DNA of 64,000 nucleotides from Silicimonas sp. (GCA_022826385.1 JAJDUZ010000001.1:1-64000), one strand, 5' to 3'; positions 7,874-17,902 are shown, counted from the first letter of the stretch. Numbers and translations: made by a program. Notes: generated from the letters alone by a model not told the origin.

Positions 7874-9278
7874 CGGTCAGGCCCCCGATCAACAGGGTCG
7901 GTTGTCCGACGCCGACCGGCACCCATTGCCCTGCCTTGCCACACGTGCCGATGCCGGGATCAAGCGCCATGTCGTTTCCAACGGCCCGGATATGTTTCAG
8001 AGCCGTCGCCCCGTCGCCAATCAGCGTGGCGCCCTTGATGGGCGCGCCGACCTTGCCATTGTCGACCTTGTACGCCTCGGTGCACGAGAACACGAACTTG
8101 CCGTTGGTGATGTCCACCTGACCTCCGCCGAAGCCAACAGCATAAATCCCGTCCTTGACGTCGGCCACGATGTCACCGGGCTTGGTGTCGCCTCCCAGCA
8201 TATAGGTGTTGGTCATGCGCGGCATCGGCGCATGCGCAAAGCTCTCGCGCCGTCCATTGCCGGTGGGGGGCACGCCCATCAGGCGCGCGTTCTGGCGATC
8301 TTGCATGTAGCCCACCAGAATACCGTCCTCGATCAGGGTGTTTTTGCCCGATGGCGTCCCTTCGTCATCGACCGTGATCGAGCCACGGCGATCGGGAATA
8401 GTGCCGTCGTCCAGCACCGTTACGCCCTTGGCGGCAATCTGTTGCCCCATCAGCCCGGCAAAGGCCGAGGTGTTCTTGCGGTTGAAATCCCCTTCCAGCC
8501 CATGGCCGATGGCTTCGTGCAGAAGGATGCCCGGCCAGCCTGCGCCCAAGGCAACATCCATGACCCCGGCGGGGGCGGGAACCGCTTCGAGATTGACCAG
8601 CGCGATGCGCAGCGCCTCGTCGACCATCGATTTCCAGTTGTCTGCCGAGATCAGGCCATCCAGCACGTCACGGCCCCCTGCACCGGTCCCGCCGCTTTCG
8701 CGGCGTCCGTTCTCCTCGACGATGACACTGACATAGAGACGCGCCAAAGGCCTTGTGTCGGTTACCGAACCGCCCTCGGGCCGCAGAATCACGACCTCCT
8801 GCAACGACGCCGACAGCATTGCGGTCACCTGAACCACCCGCTTGTCGCGTTCGCGGGCATAGGCGTCGATTTCCTTCAGCAAATCGATCTTGACCGGAAA
8901 ACTCGCGCCCGTGATCGGGTCATGGTCGCCGTAAAGCTTGCGGTTCGTGGCCATTGGTGCGTCCGCCAACGTGCCGCCGCCGTCGCCAACAGCCAGCCGG
9001 GCCGTTTCAACCGCACGGCGCAGGGCCGCTTCGCTGATCTCGGTCGAATGCGCGTATCCAGCGGTTTCCCCGCGTACGGCACGCAAACCGAACCCTTCGG
9101 ACGCATCATAGCTGGCGTTCCGCACGCGCCCGTCATCAAACGACAGTGATTCCTGCCGCCGGCGCTCAAGAAACAACTCGCCGTCATCGGCGCCCGCCAC
9201 GGCCTCTTGCAGAAGTGAAAGCGCGCGTTCGGGCTCAATCAAGGTCTCGAACGGGCGAAACGGGGCGGTTTGGGACAT
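7854..9278 (-). CDS. tldD: Metalloprotease TldD
   Basis: TldD subunit of the TldD/TldE zinc protease, which trims peptides such as microcin precursors and CcdA. 474 aa, the normal length. The active-site motif [11 protein letters not shown] is at residues 254-264, with the two histidines and a downstream cysteine-containing region (about residue 405, FSCTEAYKV) expected to complete the metal site. The TldE partner is not in this window. Divergent from ctaC, with 166 bp between the starts. Confidence 0.95.
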   Translation of the reverse strand: MSQTAPFRPFETLIEPERALSLLQEAVAGADDGELFLERRRQESLSFDDGRVRNASYDASEGFGLRAVRGETAGYAHSTEISEAALRRAVETARLAVGDGGGTLADAPMATNRKLYGDHDPITGASFPVKIDLLKEIDAYARERDKRVVQVTAMLSASLQEVVILRPEGGSVTDTRPLARLYVSVIVEENGRRESGGTGAGGRDVLDGLISADNWKSMVDEALRIALVNLEAVPAPAGVMDVALGAGWPGILLHEAIGHGLEGDFNRKNTSAFAGLMGQQIAAKGVTVLDDGTIPDRRGSITVDDEGTPSGKNTLIEDGILVGYMQDRQNARLMGVPPTGNGRRESFAHAPMPRMTNTYMLGGDTKPGDIVADVKDGIYAVGFGGGQVDITNGKFVFSCTEAYKVDNGKVGAPIKGATLIGDGATALKHIRAVGNDMALDPGIGTCGKAGQWVPVGVGQPTLLIGGLTVGGAQT

Positions 9279-9444
9279 CGATGGCCTACCTTCTGCTCGG
9301 CACCATGAGCGGCTGAATGCCGCAAGAGATGCGCTTGTTCATGCGCCTCTAATATGGTTTCTAGCGCCGCAAGAACAACAGGCCGTTTGCGCTGCCCGCA
9401 CTGCGACCGGCCGGGAACGATACTCGAATCGGGATAGAAGACAC

Positions 9445-10326
9445 ATGCGTCTGAAAACTCTTGCAACAATTGCGGCTGCAACACTGACCGGTGGCGCCGC
9501 CGCCGCTCAGAACCTCGAGGTGATCGGTGCGCCGGTTCAAGGCGAGCTTGGGTTCCAGCCACCTGCGACCGAACTGATGCGCGATATCGTATGGCTGGAC
9601 AGCATGCTGCTGGTCATCATCACGGTGATCACGCTGTTCGTCATGGCGCTGCTGGCGATCTGCATCCTGCGCTATAACAAGAAGGCCAACCCGGAACCGG
9701 CGACCTTCACCCACAATACCCCTGTGGAAGTGGCGTGGACGGTCATCCCGATCATCATTCTGGTCTTCATCGGCGCGTTCTCGTTGCCGGTTCTGTTCAA
9801 GCAACAGCAAATTCCAGAGCCTGAAGTCTTCGTGAAGGCGACCGGTTATCAGTGGTACTGGGGCTATGAGTACCCGGATCAGGAAATCGAGTTCGACAGC
9901 TATATGATCGGCTCGGATTACGGCAACATGCTGACGCCGGAAGTTTCGGCCCAACTGGCCGAAGCCGGTTACGCGGACGAGCACTTCACGCTGGCCACCG
10001 ACACCGCCATCGTCATCCCGACGGGCAAGATCGTTGTGGTGCAGGTCACCGGTGCTGATGTGATCCACGCATGGACCATCCCGGCTTTCGGCGTGAAGCA
10101 GGACGCCGTGCCCGGTCGTCTGGCTGAACTGTGGTTCGAAGTCGACGAAGGCATGGAAGGCGTCTATTTCGGCCAGTGTTCCGAGCTTTGCGGCCTCAGC
10201 CACGCTTACATGCCGATCACGGTCAAGGCCGTGACGCAGGAAGAGTTCGACGCTTGGGTTGCCGACACGCAGACAGCGGGCGAGTGGGTCGAACCCGGCG
10301 CACGCCAGGTCGCGGCAAGCGAGTAA
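9445..10326 (+). CDS. ctaC: Cytochrome c oxidase subunit II
   Basis: Subunit II of the aa3-type oxidase. It receives electrons from cytochrome c at the periplasmic CuA centre. 293 aa. The signal peptide covers residues 1-21, and two transmembrane helices lie at about 52-74 and 96-117. A cupredoxin domain follows, with the aromatic motif [10 protein letters not shown] and the CuA ligands H208, C245, C249, H253 and M256. It is first in the cluster ctaC-ctaB-small ORF-ctaG-ctaE. Subunit I is not here, as in Rhodobacter, where coxI sits elsewhere. Confidence 0.97.
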   Translation: MRLKTLATIAAATLTGGAAAAQNLEVIGAPVQGELGFQPPATELMRDIVWLDSMLLVIITVITLFVMALLAICILRYNKKANPEPATFTHNTPVEVAWTVIPIIILVFIGAFSLPVLFKQQQIPEPEVFVKATGYQWYWGYEYPDQEIEFDSYMIGSDYGNMLTPEVSAQLAEAGYADEHFTLATDTAIVIPTGKIVVVQVTGADVIHAWTIPAFGVKQDAVPGRLAELWFEVDEGMEGVYFGQCSELCGLSHAYMPITVKAVTQEEFDAWVADTQTAGEWVEPGARQVAASE

Positions 10327-10329
10327 TCG

Positions 10330-11253
10330 ATGGCCGATCTTTCGATCAACACACCGCGCGAGTACGAGCCGACGTTCGGTGACTATGTCGCGCTGCTGAA
10401 ACCACGGGTGATGTCACTCGTGGTTTTTACCGCGTTGGTCGGATTGATCGTGGCGCCCGGTTCGTTGCACGCGGTCGAGATGTTTGCCGCCATCCTCTTC
10501 ATCGCGCTGGGGGCAGGGGCCTCGGGTGCGCTGAACATGTGGTACGACGCTGACATTGATGCCGTGATGCGCCGGACGGCCAAGCGCCCGATTCCTTCGG
10601 GCCGTGTCGAGCCGGGCGAGGCGTTGGCCATCGGCTTGGGGCTTTCGGGCATTTCGGTCGTTATGCTGGCTTTGGCGACCAATCTTGTTGCCGCCGGCCT
10701 TCTGGCCTTCACCATCTTCTTCTACGCCGTCATCTATTCGATGTGGCTCAAGCGCTCGACGCCGCAGAACATCGTGATCGGTGGCGCGGCAGGCGCGTTT
10801 CCCCCGATGATCGGTTGGGCCGCTGTCACCGGTGATGTGACGCTGGAAAGCGTGCTGATGTTCGCGCTGATCTTCATGTGGACACCCCCGCATTTCTGGG
10901 CGCTGGCGCTGTTCACGAAGTCGGACTATGGCGATGCCGGTGTGCCAATGCTGACCGTGACCCACGGGCGCGACAGCACGCGGCGGCATATCCTTGGCTA
11001 TACGGTGCTGCTGGCCCCTGTTGGATTGGGGCTTGCCCTGACCACCGTCGGTGGCCCGATCACCATTGCGGCCGCCGTTGTTCTGAACGGGCTGTTCCTG
11101 AAGGGCGCTTATGACATCTGGCGTCGCGACGATGCGGCGGCAGAAGCAGACAACTACGCGGTCGAGAAGAAGTTCTTCAAGCTCTCGCTTTACTACCTTT
11201 TCCTGCATTTCACCGCGCTTCTTGCGGATGCGGCATTGGGGGCAGTTCTGTGA
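10330..11253 (+). CDS. ctaB: Protoheme IX farnesyltransferase (heme O synthase)
   Basis: Integral membrane UbiA-family prenyltransferase that adds farnesyl to heme b to give heme O, the precursor of heme A for the oxidase. 307 aa with about eight hydrophobic helices. The Asp-rich prenyl-diphosphate site NMWYDADIDAVMRRT is at about residue 74, and the second polar loop FTKSDYGDAGVPM at about 196. It starts three bases after ctaC and its TGA shares a base with the ATG of the next small gene. Confidence 0.95.
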   Translation: MADLSINTPREYEPTFGDYVALLKPRVMSLVVFTALVGLIVAPGSLHAVEMFAAILFIALGAGASGALNMWYDADIDAVMRRTAKRPIPSGRVEPGEALAIGLGLSGISVVMLALATNLVAAGLLAFTIFFYAVIYSMWLKRSTPQNIVIGGAAGAFPPMIGWAAVTGDVTLESVLMFALIFMWTPPHFWALALFTKSDYGDAGVPMLTVTHGRDSTRRHILGYTVLLAPVGLGLALTTVGGPITIAAAVVLNGLFLKGAYDIWRRDDAAAEADNYAVEKKFFKLSLYYLFLHFTALLADAALGAVL

Positions 11254-11429
11254 TGAAAGTGACTCACGAACTGCATGACCGCCGCAAAAGCCGAAATGTC
11301 GGTGTGGGCGTGACGCTTGTCGGCTTCATTGCCATCGTCTTTGCCCTGACGGTCGTCAAAGTCACGCGCGGCGATCCGATGCAGGCGTTTGACCATGTTG
11401 TCCGTCCGGAAATGGAGATTGTGGAATGA
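11253..11429 (+). CDS. Small membrane protein of the oxidase cluster (CoxF-like)
   Basis: 58 aa (MKVTHELHDRRKSRNVGVGV, then one helix). It overlaps the ctaB stop by one base and the ctaG start by four (ATGA). It has a charged N-terminus, a single membrane helix at about 16-36 (VGVGVTLVGFIAIVFALTVV) and a short periplasmic tail. A gene of this size and place is typical of alphaproteobacterial oxidase clusters and is often labelled CoxF or cytochrome oxidase assembly protein. Its role is poorly defined. The tight coupling on both sides is strong evidence that it is real. Confidence 0.85.
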   Translation: MKVTHELHDRRKSRNVGVGVTLVGFIAIVFALTVVKVTRGDPMQAFDHVVRPEMEIVE

Positions 11430-12025
11430 GCGACACGCCCATGGACCCCAAGCGCAAGACCGTGCTGCAACTGTGCTGCGTGATCCTGACGATGGGCACG
11501 TTGGCGTGGGCCTCGGTTCCGCTTTACGATCTGTTCTGCCGGATGACCGGCTGGGGCGGCGCAACCGACGTGGCCGAGGCCGCACCGGGTGCGATCACTG
11601 AAGAAGTGACCGTGCGCTTCGATGCGTCGAACGCGGCGGGCATGCCGTGGGAATTCACGCCGGTCGAGATGAAGCAACGTATTCGTATCGGCGAAGAAGG
11701 CCTTGCCTTCTATGAGGCCTATAACCCGACCGATCGGGTCATTGCTGGCACGGCAAGCTTCAACGTCTCGCCTTATTCGGCCGGGGCGTATTTCTCGAAA
11801 ATCCAGTGCTTCTGCTTCGAAATGCAGGTGCTGGAGCCCGGCCAGCGCGTTTCGATGCCGGTCAGCTACTTTGTCGAGCCCGAAATCCTCGAAGACGCCG
11901 ACGCGCGCTTCGTGAAAACCATCACCCTGTCCTATACGTTCCATGAAACCGATCTGCCCGAAGAATACAGCTCCGAGCAGGCGGCCCTGGAAACCGGTCA
12001 GGTTACTGAAACAGACCTAAACTAA
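11426..12025 (+). CDS. ctaG: Cytochrome c oxidase assembly protein CtaG (Cox11)
   Basis: Copper chaperone that delivers copper to the CuB site of oxidase subunit I. 199 aa. One transmembrane helix near residues 13-30 anchors a periplasmic immunoglobulin-like domain. The copper-binding motif KIQCFCFE contains C128 and C130. The start overlaps the previous stop (ATGA), and a 20-base gap with a GAGG site leads to ctaE. Confidence 0.95.
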   Translation: MSDTPMDPKRKTVLQLCCVILTMGTLAWASVPLYDLFCRMTGWGGATDVAEAAPGAITEEVTVRFDASNAAGMPWEFTPVEMKQRIRIGEEGLAFYEAYNPTDRVIAGTASFNVSPYSAGAYFSKIQCFCFEMQVLEPGQRVSMPVSYFVEPEILEDADARFVKTITLSYTFHETDLPEEYSSEQAALETGQVTETDLN

Positions 12026-12045
12026 TCGCCCGAGGGAACACCGAT

Positions 12046-12846
12046 ATGGCGCACGAAAAGAACCACGATTATCACATCCTAGAACCCTCGGTCCTGCCGT
12101 TCCTTGGCGCGGTCTCGGGCTTCATCATGCTGTTCGGGGCGGTGCTCTGGATGCAGGGCATGACCTGGATCATGTTCGCCATGGGCTTTGTGGGCGTGGC
12201 TTACGTCATGTTCGCCTGGTGGGCCGAAGTGGTGAAGGAAAGCAATATCGGGGACCACACGCCGGTTGTCCGGATTGGCCTGCGCTATGGCTTCATCATG
12301 TTCATCATGTCGGAAGTCATGTTCTTCGCCGCATGGTTCTGGGCTTTCTTCAAGAACGCCATGTACCCGATGGGCCCGCAAAGCCCTGCCGTTGACGGTG
12401 TCTGGCCGCCGGTCGGGATCGAAACCTTTGACCCGTGGCACCTGCCGTTGATCAACACGCTGATCCTGCTGTGTTCGGGCGCCGCCGCAACTTGGGCCCA
12501 CCATGCCATTGCGCATGAAAACAACCGCAAGGACATGGCCACGGGCCTGATCCTGGCAGTCGTTCTGGGTGTGATCTTCACGGGCTTCCAAGCCTATGAA
12601 TACAGCCACGCGGCGTTCGGGTTCTCGGGCAACATCTATGGCGCGACCTTCTTCATGGCGACCGGTTTCCACGGCTTCCACGTCATCGTCGGCACCATAT
12701 TCCTGTTTGTCTGTTACCTGCGCCTGCGCGCCGGTCACTTCACACCGGAAAAGCATGTCGGCTTCGAAGCGGCGGCCTGGTACTGGCACTTCGTCGATGT
12801 GGTCTGGCTGTTCCTCTTTGCCGCGATCTATATCTGGGGCAGCTGA
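12046..12846 (+). CDS. ctaE: Cytochrome c oxidase subunit III
   Basis: Seven-helix subunit III of the aa3 oxidase, which stabilises the core and supports proton uptake. 266 aa. Family hallmarks include [33 protein letters not shown]-like [10 protein letters not shown], and the C-terminal [22 protein letters not shown]. It is last in the ctaC-E run and is followed directly by the terminator at 12871-12900. Confidence 0.97.
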   Translation: MAHEKNHDYHILEPSVLPFLGAVSGFIMLFGAVLWMQGMTWIMFAMGFVGVAYVMFAWWAEVVKESNIGDHTPVVRIGLRYGFIMFIMSEVMFFAAWFWAFFKNAMYPMGPQSPAVDGVWPPVGIETFDPWHLPLINTLILLCSGAAATWAHHAIAHENNRKDMATGLILAVVLGVIFTGFQAYEYSHAAFGFSGNIYGATFFMATGFHGFHVIVGTIFLFVCYLRLRAGHFTPEKHVGFEAAAWYWHFVDVVWLFLFAAIYIWGS

Positions 12847-12870
12847 GCCAACCGTCTTTGAATGAATGGA

Positions 12871-12900
12871 AGCGCGGGCCGAAACGCCCGCGCTTTTCTT
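12871..12900 (+). terminator. Rho-independent terminator after ctaE
   Basis: A 9-bp stem (AGCGCGGGC with GCCCGCGCT), loop CGAAAC, then TTTTCTT. It ends the oxidase transcript 25 bases after the ctaE stop. The TAA of the opposing small gene falls in the T-tract. Confidence 0.88.
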
Positions 12901-13057
12901 ATGGGCGGAAGAGATGTGTCAGCGTATTCCATCCTTTGCGCCAACGTCTGCGCCGCTTGGCCTGCGCCTTGCGCAAGGCCATTCCAAGGTATTTCGCACG
13001 CTCTTTCTGAGCTTCGGTCTCGGGGCCGGGTTCGGGAAAACGAAAGAAGCTTTGCAT
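12899..13057 (-). CDS. Small basic hypothetical protein (52 aa)
   Basis: ATG at 13055-13057, stop at 12899-12901. The protein begins MQSFFRFPEPGPETEAQKER and continues with an amphipathic, very basic helix (AKYLGMALRKAQAKRRRRW) and the end THLFRP. AAAGG lies about 9 bases before the start. Third codon positions are mostly G or C, like real genes here. No family is recognised. The Arg/Lys/Trp-rich helix could bind nucleic acid or acidic membrane lipid. It faces the oxidase operon and ends in that operon's terminator. Confidence 0.6.
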   Translation of the reverse strand: MQSFFRFPEPGPETEAQKERAKYLGMALRKAQAKRRRRWRKGWNTLTHLFRP

Positions 13058-13150
13058 CTGCTTTGCCTTTCAAAAATCATTGAGAGACTGGTAGATTGCG
13101 CTGAGTATTTCCGATAAAATACAGGTGATTTCACAATCAGTGTTTCAATT

Positions 13151-13984
13151 ATGAAAGACGATCTGTCTCTTGATGACCTAAGGCTGTTTCTTGCGGTATG
13201 CCAGGCCGGTGGACTGGCGGGTGCCGCTGACGAAACAGGCCAAAGTGCCCCGACACTCAGCCGAAAGATGACGGCGCTCGAGCGTCAGACCGGCCGTCGT
13301 TTGTTCCTGCGGGGCAATCAGGGGTTCGCGCTGACCGCCGAAGGGAGGGAACTGCAAGCCGAGGCCGAGGTGCTGACGGGCATAACCCGACGTCTGTCTC
13401 GGTGGGCTGATCGGGACGCTCCGGTACGCGTGCGGATCACCGCCGGGACATGGACATCCAATTGGCTGGCGCGCCACATGGCCGACTTCTGGAAGGCTGG
13501 TGGCGGCTGGGTGCCCGAATTTCTTCCTTCGAACGCCGCCCTCGATATCTCACGCCGCGAGGCTGATATCGGCATTCGGAACCGACGCCCCGAACAAGGG
13601 TGGCTGGCTGGCAGACGCCTGCGCGACATCACATTCGCGGAATACGGGGCAGCCGAGGGCGTGGCGGGTTACGTCACCTTGCCGGCCAGCGCGCCCGGCA
13701 CACCGTCCACCCGCTGGGTTCACGCCAACCGGGGCGACGCCATCGTCACCACGGTGACCGACATGCGGCTTGGGGTCGATCTTGCCATCAGCGGCGTGGC
13801 CCGGGTTGTTCTGCCCACTTTCGCCGCAGATGGCATTTCCGGCTTGTCTCGCCTGTCGGAACCGATAGACGAACTGACGCACGAAGAGTGGCTGGTCACG
13901 CATCACGAAGCCCGCCACGACCCACCCGTGCGGCAAGCCATCGACGCGCTGACGCGCTTCATCCAACGAGAGCGATCGACATGA
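13151..13984 (+). CDS. LysR-family transcriptional regulator
   Basis: 277 aa. The N-terminal winged helix-turn-helix is at about 8-67 (LRLFLAVCQAGGLAGAADET, then TLSRKMTALERQTGRRLFLR). The effector-binding region runs from about 95. The stop overlaps the ATG of the SURF1 gene by four bases, so the two are co-translated. The 50 bases before the start are AT-rich and hold a loose inverted repeat, TTTCACAAT with ATTATGAAA, a possible autoregulatory site. A regulator between ctaE and the SURF1 gene is not part of the usual oxidase cluster. Its effector is unknown. Confidence 0.88.
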   Translation: MKDDLSLDDLRLFLAVCQAGGLAGAADETGQSAPTLSRKMTALERQTGRRLFLRGNQGFALTAEGRELQAEAEVLTGITRRLSRWADRDAPVRVRITAGTWTSNWLARHMADFWKAGGGWVPEFLPSNAALDISRREADIGIRNRRPEQGWLAGRRLRDITFAEYGAAEGVAGYVTLPASAPGTPSTRWVHANRGDAIVTTVTDMRLGVDLAISGVARVVLPTFAADGISGLSRLSEPIDELTHEEWLVTHHEARHDPPVRQAIDALTRFIQRERST

Positions 13985-14661
13985 GCCTTCGCCGTTTCAT
14001 CGGCCCCCTGATAATCGGAGTGTCCGGCACGGTCGTGCTGGCCTATCTCGGTTTCTGGCAGGTGCAACGGCTGGAATGGAAAGAAGGCGTTCTGGCCGAG
14101 ATAGAAGCCCGGATCGCCGACGCGCCGGTCGCCCTGCCAGCCCAGCCCGATCCGGAAACGGACAAGTACCTTCCGGTCACCGTTCAGGGTGATCTCGGAG
14201 AGACGCAGCTCCGCGTTTTGACCTCGGTTCCGAGGGTTGGTCCCGGCCACCGGATCGTGTCGGCTCTGACGCTGCTCGACGGACGGCAGATCTTGGTCGA
14301 CGAAGGGTTCGTACGTGAAGACGGCGAGACCCAGGTGGGCCCCGCCAGACAGGTAACGATTGTCGGCAATGTCCACTGGCCGGATGACGTCAACAGCTCG
14401 ACCCCCGCACCCGATTTGGACAACGGCCTCTTTTTCGGGCGGGACGTGGCTCAAATGGCCGATGCGCTGGGCACTGAGCCGACCCTGGTCATCGCCCGCG
14501 AAATCACCGGCACAAGCCCGCGTGCAACACCGCTTCCGGTGACCACCGAGGGCATCCCCAACAACCATCTGGGCTATGCCGTGCAATGGTTTGGGCTCGC
14601 ATTGGTCTGGGCGGGGATGACAGCGTTCCTGTTGTGGCGTACAGCCAAGCGGAAGGAGTGA
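13981..14661 (+). CDS. SURF1 family cytochrome oxidase biogenesis protein
   Basis: 226 aa. SURF1 (Shy1) helps insert heme A into oxidase subunit I. The topology is typical: an N-terminal helix at about 7-25 (IIGVSGTVVLAYLGFWQVQRL with the conserved FWQ.QRL), a periplasmic domain, and a C-terminal helix at about 196-215 (NNHLGYAVQWFGLALVWAGM, where the NxHxxYAxQWF motif is the family signature). The ATG at 13981 overlaps the LysR stop. Just downstream lies thrC. Confidence 0.93.
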   Translation: MSLRRFIGPLIIGVSGTVVLAYLGFWQVQRLEWKEGVLAEIEARIADAPVALPAQPDPETDKYLPVTVQGDLGETQLRVLTSVPRVGPGHRIVSALTLLDGRQILVDEGFVREDGETQVGPARQVTIVGNVHWPDDVNSSTPAPDLDNGLFFGRDVAQMADALGTEPTLVIAREITGTSPRATPLPVTTEGIPNNHLGYAVQWFGLALVWAGMTAFLLWRTAKRKE

Positions 14662-14670
14662 GGACTTTCC

Positions 14671-16062
14671 ATGCGTTACGTGTCGACCCGGGGCAATTCG
14701 CCCGTGCTGAATTTCCAAGAGACGATGCTGACCGGACTGGCGCCCGACGGTGGCCTCTATGTGCCGGAAACGGTGCCGACGCTGACGCCGGATCAGATTG
14801 CACGCTTGCACCTTGGCAGCTACGAAGACGCCGCCTTCACGGTTATGTGGCCCTTTGTCGGGGACACGTTCGAAGAAGACGAGTTTCGCGAGATCATCGC
14901 CAATGCTTATGACGGTTTCGGCCATGTCTCGCGCGCCCCGCTGAAGCAGATCGATGATGGGCAGTGGCTGCTCGAGTTGTTCCACGGCCCGACGCTGGCG
15001 TTCAAAGACTTCGCGATGCAACTCATCGGCCAGATGTTCCAGACTGTGCTGGCGCGAACCGGGCGCCGGATCACCATCGTGGGCGCCACCAGCGGTGACA
15101 CCGGCAGCGCGGCAATCGAAGCCTTTCGCGGTCTCGACAATGTGGACGTCTGCATTCTCTATCCGCATGGCCGGGTCAGCGAAGTGCAACGCCGCCAGAT
15201 GTCGACCCCGACCGAGGCCAATGTGCACGCGCTGGCCGTCGATGGCACGTTTGATGACTGCCAGCGCCACCTGAAAGACATGTTCGCTGACATCCCGTTC
15301 CGGGACGAGGTTGGCCTTGCCGCCGTGAACTCGATCAACTGGGCGCGGGTGATGGCGCAGATCGTGTATTACTTCACCTCGGCCGTCGCACTTGGCGCGC
15401 CTGAGCGGCGGGTGAACTTCTGTGTGCCGACTGGCAATTTCGGCGACATCTATGCGGGCGAGATTGCGCGACGCATGGGGCTGCCGATCGACCGTCTTGT
15501 CGTCGCCACCAACCAGAACGACATCCTCGACCGGGCCCTGCGCACGGGCGAGTATCGGACCGGCACGGTCCATCCCTCGATCAGCCCGTCGATGGACATT
15601 CAGGTCAGCTCGAATTTCGAGCGTTTGCTGTTCGACGCCTATGACCGCGATGGCAATGCCGTGGCGCAGATCATGCAGGAATTGCGGGGCGAGGGCGGCT
15701 TTACCATCAGCCAAGGCGCGCATCAGGCGATCCTTGAACACTTTGCCAGCGGCGCGGTGAGCGAGGACGAAACCTCGGCCCGGATCACCGCGACGCTTGA
15801 GGAAAGCGCCGAACTGGTTTGCCCGCATACCGCCGTCGGGCTGGAAGTGGCGCGTGACCATCACGACATCGCTCTGCCGACGATCACGCTTGCAACGGCC
15901 CATCCCGCCAAGTTCCCTGATGCTGTCGAGGCCGCGACCGGGATAAGACCGCCTCTTCCCAACCGGATGGCAGATCTTTATGACCGATCAGAGCGGGTGA
16001 CGCGGGTTGAAAATGACCTTGCGGCCATCGAGGACCTGATCCGGGAGAAGCGCACCAAGTGA
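14671..16062 (+). CDS. thrC: Threonine synthase
   Basis: PLP enzyme converting O-phosphohomoserine to threonine. 463 aa, the long bacterial/fungal form. The N-terminus MRYVSTRGNSP is diagnostic. The PLP-binding lysine is K112 in HGPTLAFKDFAMQ, and the phosphate loop GATSGDTGSAA is at about 134-144. It starts nine bases after the SURF1 gene and overlaps the next gene by four bases (GTGA). Confidence 0.97.
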   Translation: MRYVSTRGNSPVLNFQETMLTGLAPDGGLYVPETVPTLTPDQIARLHLGSYEDAAFTVMWPFVGDTFEEDEFREIIANAYDGFGHVSRAPLKQIDDGQWLLELFHGPTLAFKDFAMQLIGQMFQTVLARTGRRITIVGATSGDTGSAAIEAFRGLDNVDVCILYPHGRVSEVQRRQMSTPTEANVHALAVDGTFDDCQRHLKDMFADIPFRDEVGLAAVNSINWARVMAQIVYYFTSAVALGAPERRVNFCVPTGNFGDIYAGEIARRMGLPIDRLVVATNQNDILDRALRTGEYRTGTVHPSISPSMDIQVSSNFERLLFDAYDRDGNAVAQIMQELRGEGGFTISQGAHQAILEHFASGAVSEDETSARITATLEESAELVCPHTAVGLEVARDHHDIALPTITLATAHPAKFPDAVEAATGIRPPLPNRMADLYDRSERVTRVENDLAAIEDLIREKRTK

Positions 16063-17321
16063 CCGTCCAACTGCACCGACTGCCGAACGGCGTGCGCGTT
16101 GCGACCGAGCACATGCCCGGTCTGCAATCTGCGTCGCTGGGTGTTTGGGTGACGGCAGGCGGCCGGCACGAACGGGCCGAGCAGAACGGGATTGCGCATT
16201 TCCTTGAACACATGGCGTTCAAGGGCACCAAGACGCGCAGCGCGTTGCAGATCGCCGAGGCGATCGAGGATGTCGGCGGCTATATCAACGCCTATACCAG
16301 CCGCGAGATGACCTCATTCTATGCGCGCGTTCTGGGCGATGACGTGCCGCTTGCGCTGGACGTGATCTCGGACATTGTTCTCAATCCGGTTTTTGATCCG
16401 CACGAGATCGAAGTCGAGCGTCACGTGATCCTGCAAGAGATCGGGCAGGCGCTGGATACGCCCGACGACATCATTTTCGACTGGCTTCAGGAAACCGCCT
16501 ATCCCGGGCAGGCGCTGGGACGCCCGATCCTTGGCCCCTCGTCCCGAGTTGAGAAGTTCGACCAGCGCGACCTCGCCAGCTTCGTGCGGGAACGCTATGT
16601 GCCGGGCAACCTGATTATTGCCGCGGCGGGGGCTGTCGACCACGACGCCATCGTGCGCATGGTTGAAGAGCGTTTTGGCGGCCTCGCCAATGGCAGTGTT
16701 CAGGACACCGAAGCCGGCAAATTCCTTGGCGGCGAGACCCGCGTGGACAAAGGTCTGGAGCAGGCCCATGTCGCGCTTGCGTTTGAATCTCCCGGCTATC
16801 GGTCGGAAGATGTCTATGTCGCGCAGGTCTATGCCATGGCAATGGGCGGGGGCATGTCCTCGCGCCTGTTTCAGGAAGCCCGCGAGAAGCGCGGTCTCTG
16901 CTATACGATCTTCGCGCAGGCCAGCGCCTATGCCGACAGCGGCATGATGACGATTTACGCAGGAACCGGGGCCGAAGATCTTGAGGCGCTGTTCGGGCTA
17001 ACGATTGATGAATTGCGCCGAACCGCCGAGGACATGAGCGCGGTCGAGATCGACCGGGCGCGCGCACAGATGAAGGCCGGCATGATGATGGGTCTTGAAA
17101 GCCCGGCCAGCCGGGCCGAGCGGCTGGCGCGCCAACTGGCGATCTGGGACCGGATCCCGGACTTGCAGGAAACGGTGGATCGGATCGATGCCGTGACAGT
17201 TGAGAAGACGCGGGACTTCGCAGCACAACTGACCGCGGCCGGTAACGCCGCACTTGCGCTTTACGGCCCGGTTTCGGGCGCGCCGTCGGTCGAGGAAATG
17301 ACAGGGCGGCTGGCGGCGTGA
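16059..17321 (+). CDS. M16 family zinc peptidase (PepR/MPP-like)
   Basis: 420 aa, pitrilysin-type peptidase related to the mitochondrial processing peptidase beta subunit. The inverted zinc motif HFLEH is at 47-51, with the third ligand expected in the EVERHVILQEI stretch at about 110-120. The GGGMSSRLFQEAREKRGLCY motif at about 262-281 is the family's second signature. It starts with GTG overlapping thrC, an order common in Rhodobacteraceae. Natural substrates are unknown. Confidence 0.93.
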   Translation: MTVQLHRLPNGVRVATEHMPGLQSASLGVWVTAGGRHERAEQNGIAHFLEHMAFKGTKTRSALQIAEAIEDVGGYINAYTSREMTSFYARVLGDDVPLALDVISDIVLNPVFDPHEIEVERHVILQEIGQALDTPDDIIFDWLQETAYPGQALGRPILGPSSRVEKFDQRDLASFVRERYVPGNLIIAAAGAVDHDAIVRMVEERFGGLANGSVQDTEAGKFLGGETRVDKGLEQAHVALAFESPGYRSEDVYVAQVYAMAMGGGMSSRLFQEAREKRGLCYTIFAQASAYADSGMMTIYAGTGAEDLEALFGLTIDELRRTAEDMSAVEIDRARAQMKAGMMMGLESPASRAERLARQLAIWDRIPDLQETVDRIDAVTVEKTRDFAAQLTAAGNAALALYGPVSGAPSVEEMTGRLAA

Positions 17322-17902
17322 TGCTGCGCTTTCAGCGCAAGATACGGATCGACACCGAGCGAATGGTGTTGCGCCCGCCAATGCACAGCGATTTCCGCCC
17401 GTGGTCGGACTTGCGGCGCCAAAGCGCCGAATTCCTGCAACCATGGGAGCCCAGCTGGTCGGCCGATCACCTGACCCGCAAGGGGTTCGTCAACCGGGTC
17501 TATTGGGCCAATCGCTCTATCGCACAAGGAACGGCGGTGCCGCTGTTCCTGATCCGTCGGAACGACAATGCCGTGATCGGTGCAATCACGCTCGACAACA
17601 TCCGCCGGGGGCCAAGCCAGGCCGGGACCATCGGATATTGGATCGGCGCCGCATTCGCCCGACAAGGCTACATGCAGGAAGCGCTGACGGCGGTTGTGCA
17701 TTACGCCTTCGAAGTGCTGGACCTCAGCCGGATCGAAAGCGCCTGTCTGCCCGAAAACGCCGCATCACGCGCACTTCTGGAAAAATGCGGGTACAAGTAC
17801 GAGGGCGTGGCGCAAAGCTATCTGCAAATCAACGGACGCTGGCGCAACCACGTCCTTTATGCCAACCTGCGCGGAGACCGACGGGGGCGGGTGGACAGCT
17901 AA
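17321..17902 (+). CDS. RimJ/RimL-type GNAT acetyltransferase
   Basis: About 193 aa. It follows the pattern of protein N-terminal acetyltransferases: TERMVLRPPMHSDFRPW at the start, an acetyl-CoA loop near residues 108-121 (GYWIGAAFARQGYMQEAL), and NAASRALLEKCGYKYEGVA at about 145-162. The ATG at 17321 shares its A with the peptidase stop (TGATG). A GTG one codon upstream is also possible. Ribosomal-protein acetylation is a family inference. Confidence 0.88.
   Translation: MLRFQRKIRIDTERMVLRPPMHSDFRPWSDLRRQSAEFLQPWEPSWSADHLTRKGFVNRVYWANRSIAQGTAVPLFLIRRNDNAVIGAITLDNIRRGPSQAGTIGYWIGAAFARQGYMQEALTAVVHYAFEVLDLSRIESACLPENAASRALLEKCGYKYEGVAQSYLQINGRWRNHVLYANLRGDRRGRVDS

Noticed and set aside
9445-12846. 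Loss of oxidase subunit I as a sign of a degraded operon
   Set aside because: In Rhodobacter-type clusters subunit I is normally encoded elsewhere; all genes here are intact.
13903-15903. 666-aa open frame antisense to the SURF1 gene and thrC
   Set aside because: Shadow of two well-supported genes; composition is rich in R, H, D and G as expected of an antisense frame.
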